Made by a program: the position numbers and the translations under genes
Origin: Rhizobium sp. RCAM05350
GTDB taxonomy: Bacteria; Pseudomonadota; Alphaproteobacteria; Rhizobiales; Rhizobiaceae
NCBI GenBank assembly: GCA_024426085.1
Contig: CP087974.1
Location: forward strand, 1,612,001 to 1,676,000
Direction: 5' to 3'
DNA: 64,000 bases
Shown: positions 1-8,999 of the stretch, piece after piece
Numbering within the stretch: position 1 is the first letter of the stretch
Layout of the letters: the number at the start of each line of letters is the position of its first letter
Notes under the pieces: generated by a model
The model's database searches: none
What the model was told of the DNA's origin: nothing
Seen by the model: the letters and a program-made list of their open reading frames with translations, nothing else

Positions 1-1500
1 TGTTGACCAGCACGATGCCGCCGACGCCGACCAGCAGCGGCACCTGATGCGCCGTCAACGCCATGCTGATGACCACCGCCAAAACGCTCAGCGCGGACGC
101 GACGACAAAAAACTAAGAAGGGCGGCGACGATCAGCAAGCCGATACGCGCAAACAGGCTGCCCCGTTTATTGAACGCCTTGCCGATTGCGAGCGCAAACA
201 CCGAGATGACCACGGAGGCGAATACCGGCACGAGCACCAGCGCCACCGTTGCGCCGTCGAGAAGGCCGAAGATGAAAATGGCAAGCAGGAACAGCACCGA
301 GAGAGCGATACCGCCGACCACATAGACGGTGTTGGCATGGTAGTATTTGTTGCGGTGTTCCTTTTCCATGGCATTGCGGAAATCGGCTCCGGCCTTCTGC
401 ACCGCCGGGCCATTATCCTTGTCGATCGTCAGTTCACCGCCATTGCGCTGCACCACCGCCAGCACCGTCGCCTCGCCGGTCGGCAGCGACCGCGGCTTTG
501 GCTTTTCCGTGCGGGTGATCACCAGCGAATTCTTGAAGTCCTTCAGGACGACGTAGCCTTCTACCGCGAGATTGAGGGCAGCGGCTGAGAGCGCCGTCCA
601 GCCCTGGCCGGAAAACCCCTTGTTATCGATATAGTTGACCAGCGCCGGGGATATCCCGTCCGGCGCGTCCCAGCGCGGCACGATGACGCCGCGGGCCGGA
701 TCGCGGCCGACCTTCAGCCACATGCGCGAATAATAAAGTGCTGCGACCACGAAGCCGGTTATGGCCAGGATCGGCGGCAGGTGATCGTAGAACCACCAGA
801 CCCTCTCCTGCGATACCGAGGGCGGATCGATGCTGCCCTTCGGCATCTTGACGGCGATGGTCAGCCCTTCGTTGGCCTCAAGGCGGCGCGTCGTGGTAAA
901 CACCAGCCGATCGCCATCCTCGAGCGCGCGGGCATTCTTGTCGGTCGCCCCCTGGCCGCCGGTAAAGACATCCAGCGCCTCGGCCTTCACGCCCGCGGGC
1001 AAGGCTACCGTTGCAGACGCTTCCTCGATCGGAAACGCCCATTGGTTGCCGGTCACGTTCCAGTAGAGTTCATCGTGGTCGGGAAAGAAGCGGATCTGGC
1101 GGGCGGTCTCGTAGGTAAACTGGAAGGTATGTTCGCCGTCGGCCAAGAACACATCCTTGTCGCCGGTATAGATGCGGATGCCACCGCTGATGCTTTCGGT
1201 GCGATATGGCTCCTCGGCACCGTCCCGCTCGACGGAGATCAACTTGAAATCGACCTTGACGAGACGGCCGCTGGCATCGGTAAAGGTCAACGGAAAATCG
1301 CGGTAGATGCCGCGCTTGATGCGGTTCCCCTCGACATTGGCGGTAATCGTTTCGGTGACGCTGAGCACGCCACTCTTGGCGACGTCGATGACTGAGCGAT
1401 AGGCGGTAAAGACTTCCTCGGCCCGTGCAAGCCCTGCCGAGGAGAACAGGAGGGTGAGGAAGAGAGAGAACCATCCTAGCGCCGCAAAGACACGTTTCAT
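1..1500 (-). CDS. DUF2207 domain membrane protein (3' end outside window)
   Basis: A predicted membrane protein of the DUF2207 family, whose molecular role is unknown. An N-terminal signal segment (about residues 1-28) is followed by an extracytoplasmic beta-rich region with the family motif DEHYWNxxGN-like [16 protein letters not shown] near residue 145. Transmembrane helices follow at about 245-265 and near 395-460. The start at 1500 is chosen because GGAGAGG lies 7-8 bases upstream. The frame breaks in the six-T run of the minus strand near 110; one more T restores a hydrophobic continuation ([13 protein letters not shown]) to the window edge. LemA is encoded two genes upstream on the same strand, a frequent companion of DUF2207 proteins, here separated by aroA. 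Family assignment is good; function is not known. Confidence 0.85.
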
Positions 1501-1545
1501 GCGATCGATCCCTCTCCGGCCCATCCGCCGTATTTGTCCGCTCGG

Positions 1546-2812
1546 TTAAGGCCGGTCGCCCTCAAGCCCGACGCCAAGCGAGGTAAGCTCGTCCCAATAG
1601 CGCGGATAGGTCTTGGCGACGCAGCCGGGGTCGAGAATGGTGATGCCATTGATCTTCAGACCTGCCAGCGCAAAGCTCATGGCGATGCGGTGATCGGCAA
1701 AGGTATCAATGTCAGCCGGCAGCGTCTGGCCGGCAAGCGTCGGATCGGAGGCGACGAGCAGATCGTCGCCCTCCTCGATACCCAGACCGGGACGGATGTT
1801 CGACAGGCCAGTCGAGAGCGCCCGCACGCGGTCGCATTCCTTGACGCGCAGGTTCTCGATCCTGACGAAGCGCACCGGCGTCTGGTTGAAGGCAGCAAGC
1901 ACGGCAAGCGTCGGAATGGCATCCTGCATCTGCGAGCCATCGATAACGGCAGGCATATGCGGGAACGTCGCGATCACCTCATAGGCTTTCGCATCCGGCT
2001 GTGAGAACGAAGCCGCCGCAACGCCGAGATCGATCCGGCCGCCGGTCAGCACTTCCGCCGCCCAGAGATAGGTTGCAGCGGAGGCGTCAGGCTCGATCAG
2101 ATAATCGGTGGCGTGATAGCCGGTGGGAGCCACCTGCCAGATCGACGGGCTGACCTGCGTCACCTCGGCGCCAAAGGCGCGCATCGCAGCAACCGTAAGA
2201 TCGATATAGCCGCGCCTCGATCTCTTCGCCGGCAAGCTCGATATTGATCGGGCGGGAAGCGCCGGCGGCGGCCATCAGCAGGGCGGACACATACTGGCTG
2301 GAAAGACCGGCATCGATGGTGACGTGATCCCTGGCGAAATCGCCTGTGCCGGCGACCGTCACCGGCGGGCATCCGGTTTCGGCTTCCACCGTCACGCCAA
2401 GCGAGCGCAGCGCAGTGACCAGCGGCGCGATCGGCCGCTTGCGCATATGCTGATCGCCGTCGACCACGACCGTGCCATCGACAAGGCCTGCTGCGGCCGT
2501 CAGAAAGCGGGTCGCGGTACCGGCATTACCGAGAAACAGAGGCTTTTCAGGCGGCAGAAGCTTGCCGGCGCCGGTGACGATGAATGTCGTATCGTCCGGC
2601 TCGGAAATGTCCACGCCCATGGCGCGCAGGGCATCGGCCATATAGCGGGTGTCGTCGCTCTTCAAAGCGCCGGTCAGCAGGCTGGTACCCTTGGCAAGTC
2701 CGGCCAGAAGCAACGCCCGGTTGGTGATCGATTTCGAACCGGGCGGACTGACGCGGCCTTCAAGCGGATGGCCGGGCGGAAGGATGGTCAGTTTCTGGTC
2801 TGCGGCGTTCAT
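1546..2812 (-). CDS. aroA: 3-phosphoshikimate 1-carboxyvinyltransferase (EPSP synthase)
   Basis: Joins shikimate-3-phosphate and phosphoenolpyruvate in the cytoplasmic chorismate pathway. About 422 residues, the usual length. Visible motifs are PPGSKSITNRALL (K27, S28, R32) for substrate binding, LGNAGTATRFLTA near residue 90, DGDQHMRKRPI, the acidic MQDAIPTLAVLAAF, DHRIAMSFALAGL and CVAKTYPRYW with the C-terminal Lys. In the active-site loop the usual NAGTAMRP reads NAGTATRF, so the positions matching E. coli M99 and P101 are Thr and Phe. The frame breaks near 2216; restoring a lost CG in GAGGCGCGG gives EEIEARGYIDLT, matching the family. It lies between lemA and the DUF2207 gene on the same strand. 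A second aroA elsewhere in the genome is possible and cannot be judged here. Confidence 0.92.
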
Positions 2813-2912
2813 GCTCTCGTCTCTTCATGCCTTCAGCACCGCCTGTCCGTGGCTGTGCGTGCTCTATCGATTGTTGACAGCCGTCTACGACGGAATGGCT
2901 TTTCCGGCTAGA

Positions 2913-3460
2913 TCAAAACTTCACCACCGGCACGGCGCGGTCGGCCTCGTTGGTGATCTCAAAAAGGCCGCCTTGGCAAAACCGAAGGGGCCGGCAATGA
3001 AATTGGACGGGAAGCTTTCGACCTTGACGTTGAGGTCGTGGGCAGCACCATTGTAATAACGGCGGGCCATCTGCACTTCGCTCTCGATCTCCTCCAGCGA
3101 TTGCTGCAACTCGGAGAAATTCTGGTTGGCCTTGAGATCCGGATACGCTTCCGCCAGCGCAAACAGCTTGCCGAGGGCCTGGCTCAACATGCCTTCCGCC
3201 GCAGCACGTCCCGCGACGTCGCTTGCTGGCAACGCCTGCGCCTTGTTTCGAAGGGCTACAACTTCTTCCAGAGTGCCCTTTTCATGGGCGGCATAGCCTT
3301 TGACGGTCTCGATCAGATTGGGGATCAGGTCGGCACGGCGCTTCAGCTGCACGTCGATACCGGACCATGCCTCCTCCTTCACCTGCCGTGCCTTGACCAG
3401 GCCGTTATAAATGAAAATCAGGTAGAGGATCACGACCGCGGCAATAGCGAGACCAATCAT
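2913..3460 (-). CDS. lemA: LemA family protein
   Basis: LemA family protein of about 182 residues, close to the family norm. One N-terminal transmembrane helix (residues 2-20, IGLAIAAVVILYLIFIYN) is followed by a helical cytoplasmic or periplasmic domain. Recognisable family signatures are the stretch around AWSGIDVQLKRRADLIPNL and the C-terminal YNGAAHDLNVKVESFPSNF. Function is not established; LemA proteins are often paired with DUF2207 or TPM-domain membrane proteins, and a DUF2207 gene lies downstream after aroA. The frame breaks in the five-A run at 2961-2965; one more base restores the typical end AAFFEITNEADRAVPVVKF and a stop at 2913. Confidence 0.9.
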
Positions 3461-3664
3461 CAGGGGTTCCTTCCCGAAACATACGTTTTCCGCAGCTTAT
3501 GGATCGAACGCCGCCGTTGAAAGACAAATTTCAACCGCCCGCTTCACCCCGCCACTTTTCCCGTTTCAGACGCAACACCCTGTTCCACCGGGAACCGCGC
3601 GATGGCGGCGCTTGATCGATAGTGGGGCATCAGATCAACGCCGAACCTGCAAAGTACCGGACCC

Positions 3665-3862
3665 ATGAAAACGCTCGCAGTCCTCATCAACGTCATCGCC
3701 TTCTCGGCCTTGTTTTTTGCTTATGTGAGCGTTGGCACCGTTGAAAAGCCCGCAGGCGTTCGCCGCGCATTGCAGACCTATGCCGGCCAGCTTTCGACCG
3801 GCTCGTTTCCGACCGTGAAGCCGGTCTGGCAGGTTGGCGTCGAAACGATCGACGTGATTTAA
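3665..3862 (+). CDS. small hypothetical protein with N-terminal hydrophobic segment
   Basis: Open frame of 65 codons. Residues 1-20 (MKTLAVLINVIAFSALFFAY) form a positively charged start and a hydrophobic helix, so a signal anchor or exported peptide is possible. I recognise no family. There is no strong ribosome binding site in front of the ATG, and it stands alone on plus between the divergent-reading lemA and the convergent monooxygenase gene. It could be a chance frame. Confidence 0.4.
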   Translation: MKTLAVLINVIAFSALFFAYVSVGTVEKPAGVRRALQTYAGQLSTGSFPTVKPVWQVGVETIDVI

Positions 3863-3959
3863 AGCGGCTGTCCATATCCAGCATGATAGCGGGATCGGAA
3901 ACCATGATGTATACCAGCTGAGCCGCCCCTTGCTGACCGGCGCCGGTCACCGCCAGCTG

Positions 3960-4296
3960 TCAAATGTCCAGGTTGTGATAGAGCCCCATATCGGTCTTGA
4001 TATTGAGGGCGGCCATTGCCTGCTGACGGTCGATACCGGCTTGCTGGTCGAATGCCGCCACGGCGGCGACGATGCTGTCGATCACTTCAGGTCCAACAAA
4101 CTCGATCATTGCGACGAAATTGAAGACGCCCGGTCCGGATTGCTGCTCGAGAATGCGGTCGGCGACGACACCCTCCTGCTGGCGCAGAACCGCGTGGGTC
4201 TTTGCCATCAAATCGAGAAACGTCACGGCTTTCTGCCGGAACCGAGAATTTGTTGATACGGTAAAGCGGTTTGCTGCCTGACGGCTGAATATTCAT
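3960..4296 (-). CDS. antibiotic biosynthesis monooxygenase (ABM) domain protein
   Basis: Small protein of about 112 residues that looks like the dimeric alpha-beta ABM fold: YRINKFSVPAES at the N terminus, FLDLMAKTHAVLRQQEG helix, and a beta strand region FNFVAMIEFVGPE, with a C-terminal NIKTDMGLYHNLDI. Such proteins oxidise quinone- or phenol-like compounds or bind heme; the substrate here is unknown. The start at 4296 is preferred to the in-frame ATG at 4302 because AAGAG is correctly spaced from it. The frame breaks near 4223 (SR to TFLDLM), one or two bases. The gene sits about 40 bases behind a MerR-type promoter with a SoxR-like box, so control by redox-active compounds is inferred. Confidence 0.75.
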
Positions 4297-4344
4297 CTGC
4301 ATCTCTTTTTCTGTACGGCCGCCCAACGCGGCCCGACAGATGCA

Positions 4345-4375
4345 GTTCTAGGACCTCAACTATAGTTTAGGTCAA
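4345..4375 (-). promoter_or_regulatory. MerR-type promoter with SoxR-like box
   Basis: On the minus strand TTGACC (4370-4375) and TAGAAC (4345-4350) are separated by exactly 19 bases, the over-long spacer typical of MerR-family activated promoters. The spacer holds a dyad, on plus CCTCAACTATAGTTTAGG (4354-4371). In the 22-base form ending at 4352 and 4373, 10 of 11 pairs match. The arms resemble the known SoxR site CCTCAA-N6-TTGAGG. Transcription would start about 40 bases before the ABM gene start codon. No soxR gene is in the window. Confidence 0.75.
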
Positions 4376-4436
4376 TGGCAGTTTCGGCGGTTTTCTTCGA
4401 AAAGAAAATTTTTGCGCATGGAGCAGCCAAGCTCTT

Positions 4437-5446
4437 TCAGGAGCGGCCCAGCCTACCCCATTCGACCGAGTCTCCCGGCGATGCGGCTGTCTCCAGAATC
4501 TGCCCGAAACAGACGACCACGACGCGCTGTTCGCTCGCCTTGGCGATATACATGTACTCGTCGGCCCGGCGGATGAAGGATGCAACGGTGTCGTCCGGCT
4601 GCAGGAAAGTGACGCCAACGGCCGCGCCGGTATAGGTCACCTTTCCCTCTATGGCGATCGGTTTGAAAACGCGCTCCATCGCATCCTGGACATTCTGCTG
4701 CACGTCTGCCGCCAGTTTCAGATCGATATCGAGCAGGACGACGAATTCATCGCCGCCAATTCTGGCAATGAAATCGGTGGCGCGAAAGCTTTCGCGCAGG
4801 CGGCTGGCGATGGTTCTCAAAACCTCGTCGCCGGCGGCATGCCCCAAGGTATCGTTGACCGCCTTGAAACCGTTGAGGTCGATGAATGCCAGCGCGAGCT
4901 TGCGGTCGTTCAACATGCTGCGCGCGACCGATTCTGACGACGACCTCGTCGAAACAGGCCCGGTTCGGCAGGCCCGACAGGGCGTCGGTCCGTGCCGATG
5001 CCCGCAAGGCGTTCTCGATTTCTCGCTGCTGCCTGACACGCGCCGATACGTCGACGATAACCTCGACATCGAAGGAGACACCATCGACCACGGTTCTCTG
5101 CGCCGAGATCAGCGTCGGTATGATCAGTGCCGTCGGCATAGACGAGATCGACTTCTTCCAGCTCATAGGAGCCCACTTCCGCCAGCAGACGGTGGCGGCG
5201 GTCGTGGGCCGGATTATCGATCGCGGCACCATCCGACGTCAGCTTCTTGCCGCGGATACTTTCCCATTTCAGGCCCGTCAACTTCAGATAGGCGTCATTG
5301 ACCTTGGCATAGCTCGACGTCTTCGTATCGCTGGTCGTAATCGCCATCGCAATCGGCGCGAACTCGAACATTCGCATCAACATCGAAGCCAAAACTTCCG
5401 GGGGAGAGTATCCTCGTCGTCCATCATGCGTCCTGAACTCAATCAC
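4437..5446 (-). CDS. PAS-GGDEF diguanylate cyclase
   Basis: Likely makes the second messenger c-di-GMP. The N-terminal half is a PAS domain (FEFAPIAMAITTSD, VNDAYLKLTGLKWESIRGK). After a coiled linker (ARVRQQREIENALRAS) comes a GGDEF domain: DALSGLPNRACFDEVV, AFIDLNGFKAVNDTLGH and RIGGDEFVVL. The product-inhibition site RxxD (RATD) lies five residues before GGDEF, so an active, feedback-controlled enzyme is expected. Three frames must be joined, with breaks near 5125 and 4930; a further break is possible in the five-G run at 5400-5404, in which case the start would be the ATG at 5427 (MMDDEDTL) instead of the GTG at 5446. No transmembrane segment is visible. Confidence 0.88.
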
Positions 5447-5672
5447 TTGGACAAATCCTAGAACAAACTCCTTAAACGCTTACTGAACAACCGGTGTGCT
5501 CAAGCAATTGATTATGCTCTTATAACGATAGTCCCCATAAAAAACCTCATAGATTGCGAATTCACTACAGATCAACGATAGCAGGCATCAACGGGGCCGC
5601 GTTCGCAGACCGCACCCGGTCGCGACCGGTTTTACACGATGGCTTGGGTGGGTCTGGTGCTCGGTTTAACGC

Positions 5673-6633
5673 TCAGGCAGCATCTTTTGTCAGATTGATA
5701 CCACCCGCATCCGTCAGCAGGAAGGCTTCGCCGCAAGCCGTCGCCAGCGTGCGAACGCGCAAGATGTAGCTCTGGCGCTCGGTCACGGAAATCACGCCGC
5801 GCGTCGAGCAGGTTGAAGACGTGGCTGGCCTTGATGCACTGGTCATAGGCCGGGAAGACGCATTTGTGCAGGATCGCGTTGGCGCCGGTATCGGGCGCAC
5901 CGGCAGCCAGCAGCGCCAGGCATTCCTTTTCGGCATCGACGAAATGCTGTTGCAGCATCGCCGTATTGGCATATTCGAAATTGTGCCGTGAATATTCCTG
6001 CTCTGCCTGCAGGAAGACGTCGCCATAGCTAATTTTCTCGTCGCCCTCGCGGCCGTTGAAATTCAGGTCATAGACATTGTCGACGCCCTGGACATACATG
6101 GCGAGGCGTTCGAGACCGTAGGTCAGCTCACCGGAAACCGGCGAGCATTCGATGCCGCAGACCTGCTGAAAATAGGTGAACTGCGAGACTTCCATGCCGT
6201 CACACCAGCATTCCCAGCCGAGACCCCAGGCGCCCAGCGTTGGGCTTGCCCAATCGTCCTCGACAAAACGGATATCGTGCAGCAACGGATCGAGGCCGAT
6301 GGCCGCCAGCGAGCCGAGGTAAAGCTCCTGCAGGTTCGGCGGATTGGGCTTCAGGATCACCTGGTACTGGTAATAATGCTGCAACCGGTTAGGGTTTTCG
6401 CCGTAACGCCCATCGGACGGACGGCGCGACGGTTGCACGTAGGCAGCCCGCCAGGGTTTCGGGCCAAGCGCACGCAATGTCGTTGCCGGATGAAACGTGC
6501 CGGCGCCAACTTCCATGTCATAGGGCTGCAGAACCGCGCATCCCTTGTCCGCCCAGTAGTTGTGCAGCGTCAGGATCAGCGCCTGAAAGGAGCGCTTGGG
6601 GTTCATATGGTCCGGGAGAGCGGCGGTGGTCAT
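5673..6633 (-). CDS. glyQ: glycyl-tRNA synthetase alpha subunit
   Basis: Alpha chain of the heterotetrameric bacterial glycyl-tRNA synthetase, carrying the class II catalytic core that makes glycyl-AMP. About 320 residues. Diagnostic stretches are [34 protein letters not shown], the motif 2 region [32 protein letters not shown] and [19 protein letters not shown]. The start at 6633 ([15 protein letters not shown]) is the usual one; an upstream ATG at 6675 would add 14 atypical residues. The frame breaks near 5795; adding CG to GACGCGCGGCG restores [14 protein letters not shown], conserved in all homologues, and the stop at 5673. The beta-subunit gene glyS is not downstream; a GGDEF gene is. 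Confidence 0.95.
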
Positions 6634-6725
6634 GGCATCAGTCCAGGTTGAATAAATCTGGCTGTCTGGTGCCATGATGGGCGCAGAGGGTCAAGGGGCG
6701 ATGGGGTCGCCTGAAGTTTGCGCCA

Positions 6726-6914
6726 TCACTCCGGCTTCTTCAGCCGATACTCCCCCGTCACCGGATCCTTGACCAGCGTGCCCTGCGTGCCGGTTTCCTG
6801 CTGGCGGCGGGCTTCCTGTTGGCGGCGGCTGAGTTTTTCCGCGTCGGCCACGAACTTGCGGTAGCCGATCCAGGCGATGGCTGCAAACAGCAGCAGTAGA
6901 ATCAATTGCGGCAT
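6726..6914 (-). CDS. small conserved-looking membrane protein
   Basis: 62-residue protein with one N-terminal transmembrane helix (PQLILLLLFAAIAWIGY) followed by a charged, Gln/Arg-rich coil and the C terminus LVKDPVTGEYRLKKPE. A very strong ribosome binding site (GGGAGGGAGGAC) lies 2-3 bases from the ATG region, and the gene sits tightly between sppA and glyQ on the same strand, which supports it being real. I do not recognise a characterised family; the role is unknown. Confidence 0.75.
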   Translation of the reverse strand: MPQLILLLLFAAIAWIGYRKFVADAEKLSRRQQEARRQQETGTQGTLVKDPVTGEYRLKKPE

Positions 6915-6943
6915 GCGTCCTCCCTCCCGTTTCAGTTAAACTG

Positions 6944-7809
6944 TCAAAGCCCGAAGCGGCCCCATAATGCTCTTTCCTCCGCCACTTCGGCAAGTCCGGA
7001 AACGGCTGACGCCGTGAAGCGCCTCGGCCATTCCGGTTGCCAGCGAGGCGCCGGGCTGGCGGCGGCCGAACAGGCCGCGTGACGCGGAAACCAGTTGCAG
7101 CTGGGTCTTTGCGCCAAAGCGCTTTTTCAACTCGCCGCGCATGTCGCCGAGGCTGTCGACCAGCCCCAGTTCCTGGCCGCGCGTGCCGGTCCAGAACAGG
7201 CCGGAGAAAATGTCGGGCGTATCGGCCAGCAGATGGCCGCGCTGCGCCTTGACCATGCCGATGAAGACATCGTGAATCTCGAGCTGCAGGCCCTTGAGGA
7301 ACTCGATATCGTTTTCCTTTTCCGGCTGGAAGGGATCGAGCATCACCTTGTTGGAACCCGCCGTATAAACGCCGCTCGACGCCGATCTTCTTCAGCATCT
7401 CGGGAAAGCCGAAGCCGCCGGACACGACGCCGATGGAGCCGACGATGGAGGTCGGGTCGGCAATGATCTCGTCACCGGCCAGTGCGATCATGTAGCCGCC
7501 GGAAGCCGCCACATCCTCGACGAAGATGATGACGCGCTTCTTCTTTTCCTCCGCCAGATCGCGGATACGCTGGTAGATCAGCCGTGACTGGACGGGAGAA
7601 CCGCCTGGCGAATTGATCGAAATGGCAACGGCCGGTGCCCCCTTCATCGAGAAGGCTTTTTCGAGCACCGGCGCAATCGTCGCCAGATTGAGCGCCGGGC
7701 GGAACTGGCCGCCACCGGCCATGATCGCACCATGCAGCCGGACAACCGGGATCGTCACGCCATCCTTGCGAAAACGCTTCGGCAACAGCTTCCCCAACAG
7801 TCCGGCCAT
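6944..7809 (-). CDS. sppA: signal peptide peptidase SppA-like S49 protease
   Basis: Short-form S49 family serine protease of about 288 residues, thought to degrade cleaved signal peptides or membrane peptides. VTIPVVRLHGAIM opens the fold, INSPGGSP forms the oxyanion region, and DVAASGGYMIALAGDEI holds the predicted nucleophile Ser; PTSIVGSIGVVSGGFGFPE follows. The start at 7809 has GGAG five bases upstream. Breaks lie near 7375 (restoring CG gives VERRVYT-like sequence before GSNKVMLDPFQPEKEND) and near 7010 (restored end TASAVSGLAEVAEERALWGRFGL, stop at 6944). No obvious signal peptide; an N-terminal amphipathic anchor is possible. It heads the minus-strand group with the small membrane protein and glyQ. 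Confidence 0.88.
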
Positions 7810-7891
7810 CTGAACTCCCTGCATTCATTCAATCATTGTGCGTGGCATGTATGCATTGGCGCCTGCAAACACAATGGCACTGTCACGAAAA

Positions 7892-8673
7892 TCATCGGCG
7901 GCGGTTGTAGGCAACCCGGCCGTTGTTCAGATCGTCGACAAAAGCGGCGAACTTATGTGTCTCTTCCTCATGCATGATCAGCGGTGCCCGCATCGTCAGC
8001 CGCGCCCGGCTCTGCTTGATCGCCGTCACCAGGATACGCACAGCATTTTCGCCGGCACGCGGATGCAACGGGGTGATCTCGACCCCCACCGAAACGGCGG
8101 CCGCAGGCAGAAAGGATTTCGCCGATCGATTCCGGCCGGGCGATCAGCGACAGCTGCCCGCCGGGTTTTGCAATCGCTCCCGCCGTTCGAAGCCAGGTAT
8201 CGAACAGGCCGTCGGTCATCGCATGCGCCTCAGCCTTCAAGGCATCCGGTGTCTTGCGGTCCGACGCGTCGTTGAAGGGCGGGTTCATGATGACGTGATC
8301 GAAACTGTCGTCGGCAAGACCGGCCGCGACCCTTGCCCGGCCCGTTAGCGAAACGTCCGCTTCGAGAACGGATATCCGGCTGCCCAGGCGAGCGTTTTGC
8401 TCAAGAGCCAAGCTTCGCCTGGCAAACTGCGCCATCAAGGGCGAACGCTCCACCAGCACAATCTCGGCAGTCTCCAGCCGTGAGGCAACGGCCATGCCGG
8501 CAGCACCGGCACCGGCGCCGAGATCGGCAACACGGCACGGCTTCGACGCGGCGACCAGCGAGGCAAGCAGCATCGCGTCCATGCCGGACCGGTGCCCCTG
8601 CCCCAAGGGCTGGACCACCTGGAATTGGCCGCGATGAAAACTGTCGATAGTTTCTGGTGGCCGCAGTCGTCAT
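7892..8673 (-). CDS. TrmN6-like tRNA adenine-N6 methyltransferase
   Basis: SAM-dependent methyltransferase of about 260 residues, similar to tRNA1(Val) (adenine37-N6)-methyltransferases. The N terminus ETIDSFHRGQFQVVQP leads into GHRSGMDAMLLA, the SAM loop VADLGAGAGAAGMA and the catalytic IMNPPFND (NPPF). The C terminus ends VEITPLHPRAGENAVRILV then a basic tail. Breaks are near 8655 and in the five-G run of the minus strand at 8079-8088. The start ATG at 8673 overlaps the DUF2007 stop as ATGA, so the pair is translationally coupled. Substrate is inferred from family only. Confidence 0.82.
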
Positions 8674-8894
8674 GCGTCGCGCAATTCCGCCTCTAGCCCG
8701 GCATCGATAAGAACCTGCCTTGCCTCCTCAGCGTCGTCCTCGTCGACCAGAAAACGGCGCGGCAACAGGCCGAGCGAACCCTCAAGGATGCTCATGCCCT
8801 GATCGGCGATGAAGCAGCCAATGCCGGCATCCTTCATCAGACTTTCGGCAAAGGAGAGCACGACGGCATCGTTGGTGCGGATCAATTCCTTCAT
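8670..8894 (-). CDS. DUF2007 domain protein
   Basis: 74-residue protein of the DUF2007 type (putative signal-transducing protein): MKELIRTNDAVVLSFAESLMKDAGIGCFIAD with a helix-strand pattern and the family ending RRFLVDEDDAEEARQVL. The function is not established. The start at 8894 is preceded by CCGGA; an upstream extension would add non-family residues. It overlaps the methyltransferase gene by four bases and is divergent from the octaprenyl diphosphate synthase gene. Confidence 0.85.
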   Translation of the reverse strand: MKELIRTNDAVVLSFAESLMKDAGIGCFIADQGMSILEGSLGLLPRRFLVDEDDAEEARQVLIDAGLEAELRDA

Positions 8895-8942
8895 TCCGGT
8901 TCTTTTTCCTGCCTTATTTGAGCAAGCGGGACAATTCGCCTC

Positions 8943-8970
8943 TTGCCGCCACAAGCCCCCTTTCTATTGT
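8943..8970 (+). promoter_or_regulatory. predicted sigma-70 type promoter for ispB
   Basis: TTGCCG (8943-8948) and TATTGT (8965-8970) are separated by 16 bases; the GTG start at 9000 lies about 30 bases downstream. Sequence match only. Confidence 0.45.
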
Positions 8971-8999
8971 CCGAACTGGAATTTGAACAGGAGTCCCTT

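Noticed and set aside
781..2004. Plus-strand frames opposite to the DUF2207 and aroA genes
   Set aside because: Antisense shadows; the minus-strand proteins carry clear family motifs.
5616..5629. Palindrome CCGGTCGCGACCGG between glyQ and the PAS-GGDEF gene as terminator
   Set aside because: It has no loop and no T run in the direction of glyQ; a chance GC palindrome is as likely.
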